From: Zizania palustris
Taxonomy: Eukaryota; Streptophyta; Magnoliopsida; Poales; Poaceae
Length of the DNA stretch: 64,000 bases
Direction: 5' to 3'
NCBI GenBank assembly: GCA_019279435.1
Contig: JAAALK010000079.1
Span: 104,575,198-104,639,197 of the forward strand
The notes under the pieces are model-generated. The model did no database searches. It was given only the letters and a program-made list of their open reading frames with translations, and was not told where the DNA came from. The translations under genes were made by a program, and so were the position numbers. This document shows, one piece after another, positions 12,098-23,660 of this stretch (position 1 is the first letter of the stretch; each line of letters begins with the position of its first letter).

Positions 12098-12972
12098 ATA
12101 AAAATAGAGTAAAAGAAATCATTGTATATGTACATCTCATCAAAATGTAATAAAGATTTCTTCATTCTCAGTCTTTGCTATCTTGTCCGATTGCATCCAA
12201 ACTCTACCCTAGCTTCATTGATATAGCTAAGGACAAACCGTAGGGAACTCAGGCCACATGCATGTTGTTTAGAACCATTAGCATCATGTTTTGCCAAGGG
12301 TGAGCGTCGGCAGTCGGTCAAATATAAGCACTCGTTAGATCAGCTGGTCAAATGAGTGACCGTCACAATGACTACACAAGAGCGGATCATGGTTGGTTTA
12401 GTCAGAGTGATTGACTCGCAGACACTCGACTACCGAGCAGGCTTTGAACTCCAAGAATTTTGGCAAAAATGAATCCACTGTTCCTTCGACCCAACAAAAG
12501 CCGAGCCAAAGCGGATCATAGTTGTTCGTCTAGAGTGGTGGCGAACGTTCATCTCAGCAAAGGCTGAGTCATAGAAGATCGTGACCTCGAAGCCAATGGT
12601 GAACATTCGTCTTGGCAAAGGCTGAGTCAGAGAGGATCATGACATCGATGCCAGAGCAGAGGCAGTCAGCGAATACACGTTGTATCCGAGACAGAGCAGA
12701 TCATGGCATCAAGGCTAGAATGGTTACATCTCAACAAAGGTCGGGTCAGATCACTTCGTGACCACGAAACCAGAGTGGAGGCAGTCGGGAAATACACATT
12801 GTAGACGAGCCAAAGCGGACCGTGGCGTCGAGGCTAGAATGGTCAGCGATCGAAACCGTTGGAGTGCAATATCCGAGAAAGCAAATGTCTTTATTATGAA
12901 ATAATCATCAAAGACTTATCTTGCTCAAGGGTATAATCGCCTGAGGTACTCGACATTCCAGGAGTTCACTAG
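12098..12972 (+). repeat. Second block of GGATCATGG-type degenerate repeats, no gene
   Basis: Units near 12376, 12500, 12631, 12695 and 12800 again carry AGAGC(G/A)GATCATGG(T/C) or close variants, alternating with segments such as CAGTC(A/G)GCGAATACAC. This matches the block at 10632-11160, so both belong to the 3' non-coding region of the Tat-like element. No coding sequence seen. Confidence 0.55.
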
Positions 12973-12977
12973 CTTCT
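12973..12977. repeat. Left target-site duplication CTTCT of the copia element
   Basis: CTTCT directly precedes TGTTGGGGAATAGG. An identical CTTCT follows the other end at 19955-19959. Together they prove a single insertion into the Tat-like element. Confidence 0.92.
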
Positions 12978-13410
12978 TGTTGGGGAATAGGGGAGCTATG
13001 CTAGTTGGCAAATTCAAAATTTCCACCCTAAAACCCAAGACCCATGCGCGTGTGAGATCATACATCGGTACCTTCTAGCACTTGACGCGCTAGGTGCAGC
13101 GGAAGAAGAGGTTGATGAACCGCGTCAAGCCTATCCTCGCTTTATCAAGGCCGTTCCTCGCCGATCCAATCGATGAAGAAGTCATCTTCCACGTGGTTAT
13201 GGCAATGAGTGTCGTTTATGGAGCAACGCCTCCATGGAGTCCACACATACAGGGATGGAGTTCCTCCCATGGAAATGTTCTAGCACCGCACGTGAGAGAC
13301 GAGGAGTCCTCGATTTCAATGTTTGAGATCAAGGAAGGACAAGAGGACTCTCTCGTAGCTATGTCTAATATAGGCTTCTTCCCTTTGTTCCAAGACGTCC
13401 TCCTCCTCTC

Positions 13411-13418
13411 CTTTTATA
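13411..13418 (-). promoter_or_regulatory. TATA box, left LTR of the copia element
   Basis: CCTATAAAAGGAG on the minus strand. The same box is found in the right LTR. Confidence 0.65.
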
Positions 13419-13484
13419 GGGCTGAGGGCCCCCTAGTCGTGCTCATCTCGGAATCCTCAAAACCTTAACAGATCCAATCTGTTT

Positions 13485-13780
13485 GCCCACATCGGAACTT
13501 CCGATCCTGGATGAGAACTTCCAACAGGGTATTTTAGGTCTCCTAATACAGTACGACACGCAACAGATCCAATCTATTATCACCCACCTCGGAACTTCCG
13601 ATATCATATCAGAACTTCCGATCAGTACAAAATTCCCTGATCCTGAATCAGAACTTCTAGCTCGTCAGAACTTCTGATACCATATTGGAACTTCTGAAGC
13701 AACACTTGCTCTCTGTATCGAGACTAGAAAAAAACCAGAAATTTCGATACTTCCTAACGGAACTTCTGATACACAGAATT
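13485..13780 (-). repeat. U3 cluster of the palindrome ATCGGAACTTCCGAT
   Basis: Copies and one- or two-base variants lie near 13490, 13510, 13590, 13607, 13646, 13664, 13688 and 13760. All are upstream of the TATA box, spaced irregularly by about 15-60 bp. Confidence 0.8.
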
Positions 13781-13799
13781 TTCTTGGGCATATCCTTCA

Positions 13800-13810
13800 A
13801 TCTCCCACTT
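13800..13810 (-). other. Polypurine tract of the copia element
   Basis: AAGTGGGAGAT on the minus strand, directly before the 3' LTR. Confidence 0.8.
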
Positions 13811-14789
13811 GCACAAGAACCAATTCTTTGCATGTTTTTAATCCATCCCCTTAAGTGTGTGGCCCGATAGGTTCATACACTAACGGCTGTGTTTACCGGA
13901 AACCGTTTCCGACTCACTGATCAATAGTGGTACCTAGGAGCACATATTGACCCCCGAAAGCGTACAAAATCAAATTTTCATGAACCTTGATATACACACG
14001 CACTAGTTCCTTTACCACACACCGTTAGTCAAGATCAATGCGAGATACGTGCCACCCTTGTTTGTTAGCTCGACATTTCACTCGATCAAGTATTGGATTC
14101 AAATCATGACTAACTCCTTAGTCAGTGGCATGGCCATGCACTTTTCCAATCTAATACCTCGAGGGGCCCAGAGACGACTCTCCCGTTATTAGGAGGGGTA
14201 AATTCCATCTTGACCGCTCATATCCCAAGACATGTTTCACAACACACATGAAAACAACCCTTATTACTAACCTGTTATGGAATACCGTTAGGAAGCATCT
14301 AAGTATGTCACTACGCATTCTAGAATCAAATGACGATCTCAGGTCGATGGACTCTACAGGTACACCATTGAGATGACAACTGATGACACTTTACAATAAT
14401 AATCCTAGCAGTATCTCAAGTAGGTCTGTCTAACACCATGTTCACCAACATGTGTCCACATCACTGATTTGACATCTCTATGTCTATGATCTGTGAAACA
14501 CAATCATCAATCAGTCGGATGTGCTAATCCATGTATCATCACTGTCCCACATGATGACAATATTAGGGACCCTTTTGAACAACATCATCATAAAGCAAAT
14601 AGTTTCACATAACAAGTCATACTTATTAATTAAATGCAAATGACATCTATTCAAGGAACAAGATAACAATTATCCTCATACATTAGCATAGACATCACTA
14701 GCAACTCCCATGAACACAGGACTCATGCAAGTATCCTATACCCATGCAGCTCACATGCGCCTCATAATTGGAGAATGGAAGCAGCTTTG
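13811..14789 (-). other. 3' non-coding region of the copia element
   Basis: Between the end of the RNase H homology and the purine tract. No intact ORF or known domain seen; this is the usual 3' untranslated part. Confidence 0.6.
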
Positions 14790-17061
14790 TCAACTGATCT
14801 GCTATGTTCAAATCCGTATGCACCTTGCAAATCTTCATATCACCTCTCTCTATGATCACTCGGATCAGGTGATATCACCAAAGTACACGATTATACTTCC
14901 AGTGTTATCTATGCTCCTTGGCTTACGCAATGGCACCGCTATTACCATAATAGAGGTCCACTGGATTGTACGCACTAGAAACAACACTCATCTCAAAAAC
15001 AAACTTTTTGATCCAAACAACCTCCTTCGTAGCTTCCAAAGCTGCAATATACTCAGCTACTATTGTAGAATCAACCACCACCTATTGCTTGGAACCTTTC
15101 CAACTCACTATGACTCCGTTGAAGCAGAACATAAACCTGGATTACGATCGAGAATAATATTTTATTGGTCTGAAGGCTAGCATCGGTGTAACTCCTTACA
15201 TCGAGCTCCTCTTCTCTACTGTGTCCTAGGAACATATCCTCAATTATTCTTAAGCACATGAGGATCCCTTTTACGACTGCCCAGTTACTCTCACCTCGGT
15301 TTGACTGGTACCTGCACATTTGGGTGTGTACATGGCACATATGATTGATCCGATCGCGGAGGCATACAGCTTTTTGAAAACGTTTCAAAACCTTGTCAAT
15401 GTATTTCATCCTAGCCTAATCCAATTAGCCATTTCAATCTATCTCCATAGATCTTTATGCCCACAGTGCATGCTATGTCTCCAATGTCCTTCATTGAGAA
15501 ACCATTTTTCAATAAGGTCTTGACAGCATTCTACAAAGGAATGTCATTTCTGATCTCCTATATGTCATGCACACATAGAACAAGAAATACAAGTGTGCTC
15601 CCACTAGCCCTTTTGCAAACAAAAGACTCTTCTTTATTCTTGATGGAGTCAAACGTTTTGACTACCTCATCAAAACAAAGATTCTAACTCCGATAAGCTT
15701 GCCATATCTCATAAACATAAAATGTGGAAATTGCTACAACAATCCGAACAGACGTAAGCATAACAATGAGCGAAGACTGTTTCATCATAATCAACACATT
15801 GAATATTTTGAAACCTTTCACCTCCAATCGTGCCTAGTAGATGTGAACATTTCCATCAACGTCTTTCTCATTAAAATCCATCTTCACTCAATAGTTTTTA
15901 CGCCATCGGGTGGATCTACCAAGTTCCATACTTGGTTTCCTTATATGGACTCCATTCTATCTGGATCGGAACTTCCGATCTAGTATCGGAAATTCTGATC
16001 TGACTCCTTTGTCACAAAATTTGTCCAGCATCGGAACTTCCGGTCAACATTAGAACTTCCGACCCGACAAATATTGGAACTTCCGAAGTTCTGCAAACAG
16101 AAATAGATTCAATATGTTTTCATTCAGATCTTAATGGTTCCAAACCATTTTTCAGAGTTTGGTCCCATCACTCTCTTAGATGGAACTCTATTTAAAGTGA
16201 GAGTGTTGGTTTCTAGAGTGTTACCTCAAAAGGATGGTGAAATATCATCGCGTCAACTCATGGCTCAAATATTCATTTCCATGATCCAATCGTAGAAATT
16301 TAATTGTCTTTCCCGTATGATTTTGTACATATGAGCTCCTTTGAATTTTTCAAAGGACTCCCACTTACTCCTCATCAAGTAGACACATCTACTAAACTCA
16401 TTGGAAAAAGTGATAAAGTACTAGAACCCATTCCTAGCCGTGCGGCTCATTGAACCATACACATCAGTATGTGTTATGACCAATAGCTCACTCGCCTTCT
16501 CACTTAGACCTAGTGAAAAGTGTCTTTGTCATCTTGCCAAATAAACAAGATTCACATGCGCCATATGATTAAAAATCAAATGACTCCAAAAGTCCATCAC
16601 TATGAAACTTCTACGTGTGCCTCTAATTTATATGACCTAAGCGACAATGCTAGACGTAAGGAGGATTCAAATCATTGAATCGTCATTTCTTTGTACTAAT
16701 GTTATAAACATGCGCATTTTCAAGACTCGGAATGTATAGTCCATTCACTAATTGACAAACGCCATAACGCAAACCATTCGAGAATATCGAACAACTCTTG
16801 TTCTTTATTATGAATTCAAAATATCATCTCCTAAACAAGAAGAATATATTATGTCTTTGCCTAAGGTGGGAATGAAATAACAATTATTTAATTCTTAAAC
16901 TAGTCTTGATAGTAGTGGCAGTGAATAAACGCCGACGGCCAACGCTGCAACACTTGCACCATTTTCAACGCGGACATCCATCTCGCCACTAGCACACTTC
17001 CTTGACCTACTCAGCCCCTATAACAATTTGAAAGTATGAATCATTTGGATGAGTAGAAAGT
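14790..17061 (-). pseudogene. Copia pol, heavily decayed: protease, integrase, RT, RNase H
   Basis: Reading the minus strand downward: a protease/pre-integrase region at about 17000-16560 (AALAVGVYSLPL, then CLFGKMTKT); integrase remnants at about 16400-16130 (GKTIKFLR, TLNRVPSK); RT start near 15925 (VWNLVDPPDGVKTIE); the RT/RNase H linker at 15410-15230 (MKYIDKVLKRFQKA, NRGESNWAVVKGILMCLR); and RNase H end at about 15100-14800 (STIVAEYIAALEATKEVVWIKK, YYGNSGAIA). Dozens of stops and frameshifts make it non-functional. At about 15960-16130 the expected coding sequence between integrase and RT is replaced by DNA resembling the element's own leader. Confidence 0.85.
15960..16130 (-). repeat. 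Leader-like module with GGAACTTCCGA motifs inside pol
   Basis: Five motif variants (near 15967, 15985, 16032, 16050, 16072) are followed by CAAACAGAAATAGATTCAATATG. That resembles GGACAGAAACAGATCTAATTTG near 19045 in the leader. It interrupts the integrase-RT reading. Confidence 0.65.
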
Positions 17062-17932
17062 TTAATCGTTAATACCTAAAGTGGAAGTTGTACTTCCCTT
17101 CTTTTTCTGCTCTTCCAAGTATACCTTGCAGTCGCACTTCCAATGCCTAGTCTTGTGGCAATAGTGGCACTCATCAGAGTTTGGAGGACCTGACCTGGAC
17201 TTTCCAGTCGGCTTAGTACTAGAGATTGAATCCGTAGACTTAGCTTTTTTCCTCCTCTTTTTGCCCTCCTTCTGAACAACCATCACATGGTTTGGAGTCT
17301 TCCTAAAACTCTCCTCGGTAGCTTTTAGCATTCCATGCAACTTAGCTAGAGTCTTTTCCAGTCCAACCATGTTATAATTCATGATGAACGGCTCAAATCT
17401 CAGTGGGAGCGACTGGAGAATGACATCAATAGCTAGGTATGGATCTAGTGGAGTGCCCAGTCTCTCTAGACTCTCTACGCAACCAATCATCTTGATCACA
17501 TGAGGGCTCACTGGGCTCCCTTCTACCAGCCTGCTACCAAACAAGCACTTAGACACATTATATCTTTTTGCCCTTGCCTGGTCCTAAAACACGCCCTTAA
17601 GACCAACGATCATATTGTAAACATCATGTTCCTCATATTTTTTCTGAAACTTAGAGGACATGCAGACAAGCATCAGACAGCTGACATCAACGAAATCACT
17701 AGCATGCTTCTAATAAGCACGCGTATTTGCTGCATAAGCATCCTCTCCTGGTTCATCGGGGTGAGAACATAATCAGACAGCTGACATCAACGAAATCATT
17801 TTTCTCTTGCTTGAGAACAATTCTCAAGTTTTTGTACCAGCCCATAAAATTTGTTCCAAACAATTTATCTCGTTCAAGAATAGATTGCAAATGAAAAACT
17901 AGAGTGCTCTTAAAAGTACTAGGTGGTGCCAT
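17062..17932 (-). pseudogene. Copia gag with CCHC zinc knuckle
   Basis: The probable start is the ATG at 17932-17930 (MAPPSTFKSTLVFHLQSIL). Homology (LFGTNFMGWYKNLRIVL) follows, interrupted by stops around 17790-17600. A 164-residue open part then covers 17556-17062. It contains the UBN2-type gag domain (SLPLRFEPFIMNYNM, KTLAKLHGMLKATEES), a lysine-rich linker and the zinc knuckle CHYCHKTRHWKCDC (CX2CX4HX4C intact). Gag would form the virus-like particle and bind RNA. A 27-bp direct repeat (17672 and 17772, period 100 bp) marks a local duplication that contributes to the damage. Confidence 0.85.
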
Positions 17933-19119
17933 GATCTACAAAAGATTAAATGTAAGGTTCAACACTATGCAATGTTTATCTTCTATCCAATAAAAGATGT
18001 TCCATTATTTTAAACCAGTCACTTTCCCTCTCATGACTAATAGTGGCGCAAGATCCATGGTCACGCCATCTCCTAGTGAGTTTTGGCATTACTGCTAGAA
18101 GCTAGTTGACATAGGTAAGCAACTCCTTGCTAATCACATTGTATGTGACTCTTGTCGTTGGAGAAGCATCCAATGCACGACCCCAACTCCTATGCTCCAA
18201 GGCCCAAAACCGTTTTGATAGCCTTATCAAGCAAACCAATACTATCCGTGCAGATGTCCGACTTCCGCCCCAATTGGCCAAGATAAAAGATAGCACCCTC
18301 CTTTGGCAGACCCACTATCAATGATCGAAAACCTTTGTGGGTGCGGCTATTGGGAAGAGAATAAACACTTAATTTTTTGAGGGAAAACTATTCTAGCTCT
18401 GTAACGTCCCTAGCGCACACGAAACATGCAAGAATAGAAAAACAGGAACATAAGAAAGCATCACATGCAATCATATTAACTGTGACATAGCATGGCCTTC
18501 TTCACATGTAGATCTCCATCTCCATGGCTCCCGTCATTGAGTGTGTGCTCCCGGCCTCCATGAAGAGTACTAGTCCATCTCGCATAGGCTATACTAATTA
18601 CATGGTCCGAAGCACCGCAGAAATGACATGCAAGCCATAATAAATTTTACATCAGCCTTGGGCTATAAATAACCATGACACGCGGGCCATATTTAATTTA
18701 CATTCATTGCATGCATCTCATACATCACATTTATCCAAGTCCATGCCAGTCGCGTCATTCTCTACAAAACAAAGTTAGGCGAGCAATCTACAAGTGACTC
18801 GATTCTGGATCTGAAAAACTCGGGTCAACAGGCTCAGTTTTCAAATTCGGTTGGGTCGGAACTTCTGATCTGGCATCAGAACTTCTGATCCCTGGAACTT
18901 CTGATCAATATCGGAATCTCGCACCACAACAATTTCCTTCTGTATTAAATCATTATTCGATATCGGAACATTTGATCACTATCGGAACTTCTGATCCGCA
19001 ATCGGAATTTCCGATCATTATTGGAACTTCTGATCTGTCGTGGACAGAAACAGATCTAATTTGTTTTTGTACCATGTATCTCCATACATGAGGGATCCAG
19101 ATCGAACACTACACATGTT
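17933..19119 (-). other. 5' leader of the copia element with palindrome cluster
   Basis: Non-coding DNA between primer site and gag. The part at 18850-19040 carries about eight GGAACTTC(T/C)GATC variants (near 18856, 18870, 18893, 18916, 18961, 18979, 18999, 19020). The rest shows no motif I recognise. Confidence 0.65.
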
Positions 19120-19132
19120 GGCTTTGATACCA
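19120..19132 (-). other. Primer binding site, tRNA-Met type
   Basis: TGGTATCAAAGCC on the minus strand, one or two bases from the LTR end. It matches the usual copia TGGTATCAGAGCC except for one base. Confidence 0.85.
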
Positions 19133-19133
19133 C

Positions 19134-19954
19134 TATTGGGGAATAGGGGAGCTATGCTAGCCGGCAAATTCAAATTTCTGCCCTAAAACCCAAGACCCTA
19201 GCGCGTGTGAGATCATAGATCGGTACCTTCTTGCACTTGACGCGCTAGGTGCAGCGGAAGAAGATGTTGATGAAGTGTGTCAAGCCTATCCTCACTCTGT
19301 CCTGGCCATTCCTCACCGATCCTATCGATGAAGAAGTCACCTTCCTCGTGGTGATGGCCACGAGCGTCGCTTATGGAGCAACGCTTCCACGGAGTCCACA
19401 CATATAAGGATGGAGTTCCTTCCACGGAAGCGTGCTAGCACTGCACGTGAGAGACGGGGAGTCCTTGATCTCAACGTTTGAGATCAAGAAAGGAGGAGAG
19501 GACTCTCTAGTGGCTAGGTATAATCTAGGCTTATTCCCTTGGTTCCAAGACGTCCTCCTCCTCTCCTTTTATAGGGCTGAAGGCCCCCTAGTTGTTATCA
19601 TCTCAAAATCCTCAAAACTGTAACAGATCCAATCTCTTTCCCCACGTCGGAACTTCCGATCCTAGATCGGAACTTCCAACAGGGTATTTTAGGTCTCCTG
19701 ATAGTGTATGACACGTAACAGATCCAATATGTTATCGCCCACCTTGGAACTTCCGATATCATATCGGAACTTCCGATCAGTACAAAATTCCCCGATCCCG
19801 CATCAGAACTTCTAGCTCATCGGAAATTCTGATACCATCTCAGAACTTCTGAAGCAACATTTTCTCTTTGTATCGAGACCAGAAAATAACCGGAACTTCC
19901 AATACTTCCTATCGGAACTTTCGATACATAGAATTTTCTTGGGAATATCCTTCA
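19134..19954 (-). mobile_element. 5' LTR of the copia element
   Basis: It aligns with 12978-13799. The terminal CA at the primer-site side has mutated to TA. TATA (minus) is at 19566-19573, and the U3 palindromes cover about 19645-19930. TSD CTTCT follows at 19955-19959. Confidence 0.93.
19566..19573 (-). promoter_or_regulatory. TATA box, right (5') LTR of the copia element
   Basis: CCTATAAAAGGAG on the minus strand, the active-promoter position of this element. Confidence 0.65.
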
Positions 19955-19959
19955 CTTCT
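19955..19959. repeat. Right target-site duplication CTTCT
   Basis: Identical to 12973-12977. Confidence 0.92.
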
Positions 19960-21010
19960 AGCCATCTTCTCGCATCAAGCGATAGGATCTCGGGCGCGTT
20001 GCCTCAGTGATAATGAAGGGTCCTTCCCAGGGGGCTGAGAGCTTGTGGGTCTCGACTATCAACTAAACTCGACGTAGGACCAAGTGACCACTCGGAAAGT
20101 GCGCAGGTGAACATTCCGGTCATGATACCTCCAAAGGCCTTGCTGGTACCAGATGGTTTGTATCGAAGCAGCCAGTCAGGCTTCTTCCACATTGTCGATG
20201 TCTTCTTCCTGAATACGTTCCGCGATGCCTTCAATATATTGAAGTATCTTTGGGCTTCTATGCAGCATGTCAACCGGGATGTCAATGGGATCTAGCCGGT
20301 GGCCCTGCTGGGCTAAGTGTGGAGCCCCCAGAGAACAGCGGGCAACACTTTCATCCAGCGGTCGCCGCATTTGTGTAGAGGATCAAATACTCTCGATTTA
20401 AGCCCTTGTAGAATCATTCCATTGGCAAGCTTGACCTGCCCATTGGCCCGATGGTACGCAACTGAGGCGTATTTGACTTCAATGCATCGGTCTTCACAGA
20501 AATCCCAAAAATCATCAGTCGTGAACTGAGTCCCTAGATTTTTGATAATCTGATTTGGGACACTGAACCGATAGATTATGCTTTCAATGAATTCCACTGC
20601 CTTCTTGGTTGTACTGGTCTTCAGCGGCATGACTTCAATCCACTTGGAGAACATGTCAATGGCCACAAAACTATGATCATTTCCCTGTGGTGCCTTTGGT
20701 AAGGGCCCCACCATGTCGAGCCCCCAGCAAGCAAAAGGCTAGGAAGATGGTATGGTTTGGAGAGCTTGTGTAGGGTGGTGGTGCTGATTTGCAAAGAATT
20801 GGCATCCTTTACAGCTGTGCACCAGCCGACGACAATCTGAGTTGGCAGTCGCCCAATAAAATCTGGCCCGGAATGCCTTGCTGACAAGCGTACGGGCCCC
20901 AGCGTGGTTCCCGCAGGTGCCAGCATGGATTTCCTCTAGGATCTTTTGTCCTTCAGTATTGTCGACGCACTTTAGCAGGACTCGAGTAGATGCAGATCTT
21001 CTGAACAACT
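19960..21010 (-). pseudogene. Integrase of the Tat/RIRE2-like element, catalytically dead
   Basis: The zinc-binding part is at 21008-20740 (HAGTCGNHAGARTLVSKAFRARFYW, then HSCKGCQFF). The core is at 20714-20313: MVGPLPKAPQG, then NLGTQFTTDDFW where the family has a D-N-G-T-Q-F motif, then NGQVKLANGMILQGLK where the family has NGQVERANG. Two of the three DDE acids are thus replaced. The C-terminal region (20285-20004) is out of frame but recognisable (LSPLGR near the end). Frame changes separate the three parts. It would have inserted the cDNA. Confidence 0.85.
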
Positions 21011-21359
21011 ATGACCCAATCAGGACATATTACATTCTCCTTCTATACAGCCGAACAATAGCATCTTTGTCTTGCGGAAGTCTTTAGGTGAGCATGAAAT
21101 GGATCAATGGTCGGTGCCAATCTTCTTCCTCTTCGCTAGTAGTGATTATGGCAACTGATCCAGATTCATCTTCTGGAGGCTGCAAGCCTTCATCCTTGAT
21201 GGACGTCTTTGATAGCTCCTGAAGGAATACCCCTCTAGGAATCATTGCACTTGATGATCTGAGCTTCGCCAGTGTGTTAGCGGCTGAGTTCTTATCCCGA
21301 GGGATGTGATTGAGCTCCAGGCCATCGAACTTGCATTCCAGCTTGCGGATCTCTTGGCA

Positions 21360-21656
21360 TTAAGCATCTATCTTCTCATTGACACAGGTCCAGTCCTTGT
21401 TCACTTGGCTGATCACCAACACCAAATCTTCAAACGCCAGCAGTCGTTGAATCCCAAGGGAAACAACAATGCAGAGTCCATGGAGTAGAGCTTCGTACTC
21501 GGCCACATTGTTGGAAGCGATGAAGCACAGGCAGAGGATATACTTCAAATCTTCACCTTGGAGAGATGTAAAGAGAACTCCGACACCCGCCCCCTTTAGG
21601 CTAAGGGATCCATCAAAATGGAGGGTCGAGAAGCTCTCAACGATGATCTCCATCGG
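21360..21656 (-). pseudogene. Archaeal-type RNase H (aRNH) of the Tat lineage
   Basis: LHFDGSLSLKGAGVGVLF is followed by SNNVAEYEALLHGLCIVVSLG and then EDLVLVISQVN. This is the D...E...D layout of the second RNase H that Tat-lineage gypsy elements acquired in addition to their own (family knowledge). Short and isolated between stops; the flanking linker 21010-21360 is decayed. Confidence 0.8.
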
Positions 21657-22080
21657 TAGTTAGTACTCGGTCCACTTGTCAACAAAGTCGGCGAGCGCTT
21701 GAGACTTGATGGTAGTCCTTGGATTGAAGTTGATGGCATATTCCGTGAGCTCAATGGCCCATTTGATGATCCGCCCGATGGCATCCCGATTTCTCAGGAT
21801 GTCACCGAGTGGGAACTCGGTGACCACCTCCACGAGGTGGGCTTCGAAGTAGTGCTTGAGATTCTGCACGGTGATGAGGATGGTGTACAACAGCTTCTGC
21901 ACCTGGGGATATCGAACTTTAAACATCCCTAGGACCTCTGATACGAAGTAGACCGGCCGTTGAACTAGGTAGGAGAGCCCTTGCTCCAGTCATTTGATGA
22001 CCCGGGCAGTGCTAACTGCATGCGTAGTGGCAGCGATGTAGAGGACGAGAGAATCCTGCCGTGTCGGTGTAGTGAGTGTT
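21657..22080 (-). pseudogene. Gypsy RNase H and connection region of the Tat-like element
   Basis: The 88-residue frame at 21926-21660 reads RYPQVQKLLYTILITVQNLKHYFEAHLVEVV ... IKSQALADFVDKWTEY, the end of the regular RNase H. The region above it (21940-22080) holds its start in broken frames. Confidence 0.75.
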
Positions 22081-22960
22081 GTTTGATACGTCGGAAACTT
22101 CTTGAGGCTGGCGAATGCTCGGTCTGCTTCCTCGGTCTAGGTTAAGTCTTCTTTCTTCAGCAGCTTGAAGAATGGCGTCCCCACTCCCTGAGCCACGAAA
22201 TAAACTGGCCCAAGGAAATCATGTAGTCGGCCAAGCGCTAGATGTTCTTGACGTCGGCAGGCCTAGCCATGTTCAGGATTGCCAAAATCTTCTCAGGGTT
22301 GGCTTCAATTCCTCGATAGCTGATGATGAAGCCAAGTAATTTTCCTGTCGGGACTCCAAACACACATTTCTATAGATTGAGTTTCTAGCAAAATCGGCGG
22401 AGATTATTCACCGTCTCTTGGAGATATTTGACGAGGTCTTCATGTTCCTTGGTCTTGATCATCACATCATAAACATAAGCCTCCACATTGCGACCGATCT
22501 GATTGGCTAGGTATCGCTGAATAGCTCATTGGTAAGTGGCTCCAGCATTCTTCAGCCCAAAGGCCATGGAAGTGTAGTAGTAGGCGCCAAATGGCGTGAT
22601 GAAAGTGGTCTTCTTCTGGTCTTCATCTTTTAGGCCTATCTGATGGTATCCTGAATAACAATCCAGGAAGCACAGGAGGGCACTGCCGGTGGTTGAATCA
22701 ACGACCTGATCAATGCGCGGTAGTAGGAATGGATCTTTAGGGCATCGCTTGTTGAGGTCAGTGGAGTTGACGCACATTCTCCACTTTCCACTCTTCTTCT
22801 AAACAAGGACTGGGTTAGCCAACTAGTCTGTGTGCTATGCATGCTTGATGAATCCAGTCGCTAGAAGGCAGGTGACTTCTTCTTTGATGAGCTTCTTGTA
22901 GTCTTCAGTGAACCGTTGCATCTTCTGCTTGACCGGCGGGGCAGACGGGTTGACGTGACG
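22081..22960 (-). pseudogene. Reverse transcriptase of the Tat-like element with altered YVDD box
   Basis: The best frame (22777-22526) shows CVNSTDLNKRCPKDPFLLPRIDQ, FLDCYSGYHQI and FGLKNAGATYQ, which are RT motifs 2-4. After a stop the frame continues EAYVYDVMIKTKEHEDLV (about 22480-22430). The catalytic YVDD is therefore YVYD, a loss of one metal-binding aspartate. FGVPTGKLLGFIIS and EANPEKI follow. Multiple stops. Confidence 0.85.
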
Positions 22961-23055
22961 TTCGTGCTCGATCAGCTCCCGGGGTATCCCTAATCGAAGG
23001 GTTGCCAAGCAAAGATGTCGGTGTTCAAGAGGAGGAAACTGACAAGTGCTCTTTC

Positions 23056-23660
23056 CTATTTAGGATAAAGCATTACCACGATCAGAGCTGTCTTGGAGGG
23101 ATCATCATCTGATAGTCGAATACTCTTGTACTCAGCTGGCGATGGCGATAGTGCAGTCAGCGACGGTGTCGAACACAGGAGCTCAAGTCCGTTTACTGAC
23201 GTGGTCTTGGCATCCTGGAGAATCTCTGTCATGCGGATAGACATGTCCACAGCCTCACACAATATGAGGTTGTCCTGCTCGTAGGCATGCGAGGTGGCGA
23301 CACCACCCTTCACGGAGATAGCCCCACCTAGTCTTGGAATCTTGAGGACCAAGTCTTTATAGTGGGCACCACCATGAACTTGTAGAGAGAAGGTCTTCCA
23401 AGGATGGCGTGATACATAGTCTCAAAATCCATGATGTGGAACTTGACGTGTTCAATTCGGTAGTTGTCCCAAACACCGAACGTCACTAGCAGGGTGATCG
23501 TGTTGAGAGGAAGGGACGCCTTCCCTGGGACAATCCCATAAAAGGGAGTGTCGGTCTTCTGGAGTGCCGAGTTGTCGACGATGAGAGCCCCTAGCGTCCC
23601 TATGAATCGAACGTTGAGGCCGCTCCCCCTATCGACCAGCACCCTCATCAGGCAGACCTT
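23056..23660 (-). pseudogene. Retropepsin-type protease of the Tat-like element
   Basis: At 23648-23328: VLVDRGSGLNVRF at the active site (the family has D-G-G-S, here DRGS), then GIVPGKASLPLNTITLLVTFG and YHAILGRPSLYKFM. A frame change leads into 23352-23056. This Tat-lineage signature would cleave the Gag-Pol polyprotein. Confidence 0.8.

Larger units (their letters stand above)
12978..13799 (-). mobile_element. 3' LTR of the copia element
   Basis: On the plus strand it runs from TGTTGGGGAATAGG to ATATCCTTCA. TATA (minus strand) is at 13411-13418, so U3 is 13420-13799. U3 holds about eight copies or variants of a palindromic GGAACTTCC motif. It aligns over its whole length with 19134-19954. 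Confidence 0.93.
12978..19954 (-). mobile_element. Complete but decayed Ty1/copia element (6977 bp)
   Basis: Two LTRs of 822 and 821 bp flank an internal region with a tRNA-Met-type primer site next to the right LTR and a purine tract next to the left LTR. The element therefore reads right to left. Gag is at 17932-17062, followed by decayed protease, integrase, RT and RNase H down to about 14790. The LTRs show many substitutions, so the insertion is not recent. Perfect TSD CTTCT. Confidence 0.95.

Noticed and set aside
13485..13780. CRISPR-like array of short repeats
   Set aside because: Irregular spacing, imperfect repeats, located in an LTR of a plant retroelement.
13485..19930. Heat-shock element array
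   Set aside because: The GAA and TTC blocks are separated by one base instead of two, so the canonical site is absent; kept only as an unidentified palindrome.
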